Source of the DNA: Cryptosporangium minutisporangium
GTDB lineage: Bacteria; Actinomycetota; Actinomycetes; Mycobacteriales; Cryptosporangiaceae
Length of the DNA stretch: 53,470 bases
Assembly (NCBI RefSeq): GCF_039536245.1
Contig: NZ_BAAAYN010000027.1
Span: 39,629-93,098, forward strand
Reading direction: 5' to 3'
Of the stretch, positions 51,414 through 53,470 are shown piece after piece (within the stretch, counting starts at the first letter, position 1; every line of letters starts with the position of its first letter). The notes under the pieces are model-generated. The model was not told where the DNA came from. It searched no databases and saw only the letters and a list, made by a program, of their open reading frames with translations. Position numbers and translations under genes: made by a program.

Positions 51414-52118
51414 GTGACCGCGGATAGGCGCGCGAAGGTGCTCGCCGCACTTGCGGAGCAGGATCCTGGCCTGCCGATGCAGGAGAGGATCTGCGCTACG
51501 GCGGTCCTGGCGCTACCGGTCACCGGGGCCGGGCTGAGCCTGATCGGTGGTGCTCGCGGCCATCGCATTCTGGTCCACGGCACCGACCCGGTGGCCCAGC
51601 GGCTGGAAGACCTCCAGCTGACGTTGGGCGTGGGGCCGTGCGTGGAGAGCGTCCGCCGCGGCGGCCCTGTGCTGGTGCCGGACCTGGAACGTCAGCCGGA
51701 CGCACGATGGCCCGGGTTCATCCGCCCGGCGCTGGAGGCCGGTGTGCGTGCGATGTTCGCCTTCCCGCTACAGGTCGGCGCGGTCTGTCTCGGGGCGCTC
51801 GACCTGCACCGGGACCGGGTCGGTGGCCTCGTCGACGACCACCTGGCGGATGCCCTGGTGTTCACCGACCTGGTGACGGCGACCCTGCTGGACGCCCCGC
51901 TCGACGGCGTCAATGCGGGGCACGGGCCGAGTGACTGGCTGAGCCGCGCGGACAGCGTCGTCTACCAAGCATCGGGCATGGTGAAGGTGCAGCTCGGTGT
52001 GTCGATCGACGACGCGCTGCTGCGCATGCGTGCCCACGCGTTCCTGCGCGATCAGACGATCTCCGCGGTCGCCCAGGAGGTCGTGAACCGTCGGCTGCGG
52101 TTCGACCCCGATCCGTAG
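51414..52118 (+). CDS. GAF-ANTAR transcription antitermination regulator
   Basis: 234 residues from the GTG at 51414. The GAF sensor domain (about 15-160, with LQLTLGVGPCVESVRRGGP) is followed by an ANTAR RNA-binding domain (about 180-225, YQASGMVKVQLGVSIDDALLRMRAHAF in part). ANTAR proteins bind paired hexaloop hairpins in nascent RNA and prevent termination. Followed 71 nt later by a second GAF-ANTAR gene. Confidence 0.85.
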   Translation: MTADRRAKVLAALAEQDPGLPMQERICATAVLALPVTGAGLSLIGGARGHRILVHGTDPVAQRLEDLQLTLGVGPCVESVRRGGPVLVPDLERQPDARWPGFIRPALEAGVRAMFAFPLQVGAVCLGALDLHRDRVGGLVDDHLADALVFTDLVTATLLDAPLDGVNAGHGPSDWLSRADSVVYQASGMVKVQLGVSIDDALLRMRAHAFLRDQTISAVAQEVVNRRLRFDPDP

Positions 52119-52189
52119 CAACGATCGCGCACCCGTTCCGGATGGCCGGCAAGACCCCTTCGATGCCCCGGCAAGCAGGAGAGATCACC

Positions 52190-52933
52190 ATGGACCTTGT
52201 GGACGAGGCCACACGCCCGGACGACGGGCGCGAGGGCCGGCTGGCCGCCGCCTTCGTCCAGCTTGCTGACACGTTGGTCGACGATTTCGACGTGATCGAC
52301 CTGCTCGCGCTGCTGGCGGAGTACTGCGTCGACCTGGTCGGCGCCACCGCGAGCGGCATTTTGCTCACCGATCAGCGCGGGGCTCTGCGGGTGGCCGCAG
52401 CCTCGTCGGAGGCCGCCTGGGTGATGGAGCTGTTCGTGTTGCAGGAGGACGAAGGCCCCTGCTACGAGGCCTGCCGCACGGGGCTGTCGGTATCGGAGCC
52501 GGATGTCGCCAGCTCGACGTCGCGATGGCCGACGTTCAGCGCACGCGCGCGGGAGGTCGGCTTCGGGGCGGTGCACGCCCTGCCGCTGCGGCTCCGGGGA
52601 GAGACCATCGGAGCGTTGAGCCTGTTCTCCAGCGCGACCGGCCCCCTACCGGCCCAGCAAGCCTTGTTGGCCAGAGCGTTCGCCGACGTAGCGACCATCG
52701 GCATCCTGCAGCAACGGGCGATCCACGAGCGTGAGGTGCTCGCCGAGCAACTCCAGACGGCTCTCAACAACCGGGTCGTCATCGAGCAGGCCAAGGGCGT
52801 CCTCGCCGAGCGGCACGAGCTCGGCCTCGAGGCCGCGTTCTCCCTCCTGCGAAGCACCGCGCGCAAGCGTCGAAGCCGTCTGATCGACCTGGCCAGGGCC
52901 GTGGTGGCCGACTCCGAAATTCTCGGCGACTGA
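52190..52933 (+). CDS. GAF-ANTAR transcription antitermination regulator
   Basis: 247 residues from the ATG at 52190, preceded by AGGAG. GAF domain (about 25-165, with FVLQEDEGPCYEACRTG) and C-terminal ANTAR domain (about 185-240, NNRVVIEQAKGVLAERHELG). It is a more canonical ANTAR protein than its neighbour (IEQAKGVLAE is intact). The pair may sense related signals. Confidence 0.93.
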   Translation: MDLVDEATRPDDGREGRLAAAFVQLADTLVDDFDVIDLLALLAEYCVDLVGATASGILLTDQRGALRVAAASSEAAWVMELFVLQEDEGPCYEACRTGLSVSEPDVASSTSRWPTFSARAREVGFGAVHALPLRLRGETIGALSLFSSATGPLPAQQALLARAFADVATIGILQQRAIHEREVLAEQLQTALNNRVVIEQAKGVLAERHELGLEAAFSLLRSTARKRRSRLIDLARAVVADSEILGD

Positions 52934-53254
52934 TTCGTTCCTTCGCGCGTCATTGTTTCCCCGACGAGATCCGGCTCCCCGAATGTCGAGCCGGTCCCTG
53001 GACGTCCGATCGGCGCGTAACGAACGGCTCACCCGGGTGTAGGCTCGGGGGTGAACGGAGGCTCCGCCCCTGGTATCCCTACCAGCGAGTGGGCGAACCA
53101 TTTCCCAGTGCCGGGTTCCATGATTTCCACGTTCGCGAAATCGGCTCGGCTGCTCGGGAGTTCCGCTGATTCGATGAACAATGCCGCGGCCGAATCCCCT
53201 TGGCACGGACGAGTCGGTCGGAGAATCCGCTTCACCGAAGCAATGGAGTAATCG
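52934..53254. other. Intergenic region with a possible small frame
   Basis: 321 nt. A GTG frame at 53051-53251 (66 residues, no domain) ends 3 nt before the Cys protein at 53255 and could be a coupled small gene, but codon composition and an equally long antisense frame give little support. Otherwise no repeat or RNA structure is evident. Confidence 0.3.
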
Positions 53255-53431
53255 ATGACGAGCCCCGTGACTATCACCGAGGACCGAGCGACCGGCCCCG
53301 ACGAGAAAGACTCCGCCGTTCAAATCTGCGATGTCTGCGCGCACGCCGCCGAGGGGCACGACCCCATCTCGCGTCGCTACTGCGCCGCCACGCTGGCGAA
53401 CGCGCTGAGCCGCAACTGCATCTGCCCCTGA
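53255..53431 (+). CDS. Small Cys-rich protein (RGCVC-like family)
   Basis: 58 residues. The core CDVCAHAAEGHDPISRRYC is followed by ATLANALSRNCICP. Cys25, Cys28, Cys43, Cys55 and Cys57 plus two His suggest a small metal site. The spacing CxxCxH...DxIxxRYC...CxC is that of a small actinobacterial family usually ending in RGCVC. Function unknown. Confidence 0.7.
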   Translation: MTSPVTITEDRATGPDEKDSAVQICDVCAHAAEGHDPISRRYCAATLANALSRNCICP

Positions 53432-53470
53432 TCGGGCCGGTCCGGCCGGCCGGCCGGCCGACGTCGCCGT

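Noticed and set aside
53029-53277. 82-residue minus-strand frame antisense to the small genes at the right end
   Set aside because: No recognisable domain, and the Cys protein on the plus strand is better supported.

Overview
The window is about 53 kb of high-GC (roughly 70% or more) actinobacterial chromosome. The gene set points to a filamentous, possibly motile actinomycete from the Frankiales/Cryptosporangiales neighbourhood: an ethylmalonyl-CoA mutase, a NucS mismatch endonuclease, an MptB-type mannosyltransferase, SigB/F-type sigma with GAF-ANTAR proteins, and a chemotaxis receptor. The genus is a guess from gene content, not a placement. There is no prophage, integrase, IS element or CRISPR array; the backbone looks like ordinary core chromosome.

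Layout. 1-9.2 kb: a small Cys/Trp protein, a fused two-copy 3-hydroxyacyl-CoA dehydrogenase, an aldehyde dehydrogenase, a prolyl oligopeptidase, a methyl-accepting chemotaxis protein and an SGNH hydrolase. 9.2-18.4 kb: NucS, a DUF2252 protein, a DUF4126 membrane protein, a degenerate arginase-fold protein convergent with ethylmalonyl-CoA mutase (MeaA), a STAS protein, a DUF2007 protein and MurA. 18.4-27.8 kb: a cobalamin adenosyltransferase, then on the minus strand the complete ATP synthase operon (atpI-like, atpZ-like, atpB-E-F-H-A-G-D-C) ending with a DUF2550 protein. 28-33.3 kb (minus strand): mptB-like, prmC, TsaC/Sua5, a low-molecular-weight phosphatase, rpmE and prfA. 33.7-44.2 kb (minus strand): a small zinc-type protein, a GH16 lipoprotein, rho, and a tightly coupled argS-lysA-hom-thrC-thrB operon. 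44.4-47.3 kb (plus strand): a DUF3105-DUF305-DUF3105 module and tRNA-Arg(CCG). 47.3-53.4 kb: an acyl desaturase, a stress-type sigma factor, a frameshifted glycosyltransferase, two GAF-ANTAR regulators and a small RGCVC-like Cys protein.

Functional links. MeaA, the cobalamin adenosyltransferase and the fused 3-hydroxyacyl-CoA dehydrogenase fit one acyl-CoA / ethylmalonyl-CoA metabolism; a shared 10-bp palindrome (ACTSGCGAGT) occurs upstream of meaA and twice between the dehydrogenase and the aldehyde dehydrogenase. The aspartate-family operon joins lysine, homoserine and threonine synthesis through 4-nt stop/start overlaps. The prmC and prfA pair couples release-factor methylation with release factor 1.

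The most unusual content is non-coding or barely coding. (i) A family of four long stem-loops, all in the same orientation, with 38-nt arms that covary between copies, a conserved U x C mismatch and a conserved apical TCAA. (ii) Four tandem 56-bp units between argS and lysA, each encoding a 19-residue mini-ORF whose start overlaps the previous stop by 4 nt, so coupling to lysA is kept whatever the copy number. (iii) A seven-copy 33-bp array built from the 3' end of a small gene. (iv) Two clusters of ~40-nt repeats around TTTCGGGAAA. (v) A pair of ~65-nt elements with identical ends and a fixed 31-nt core, one in the leader of the aldehyde dehydrogenase and one in the atpH-atpA gap.
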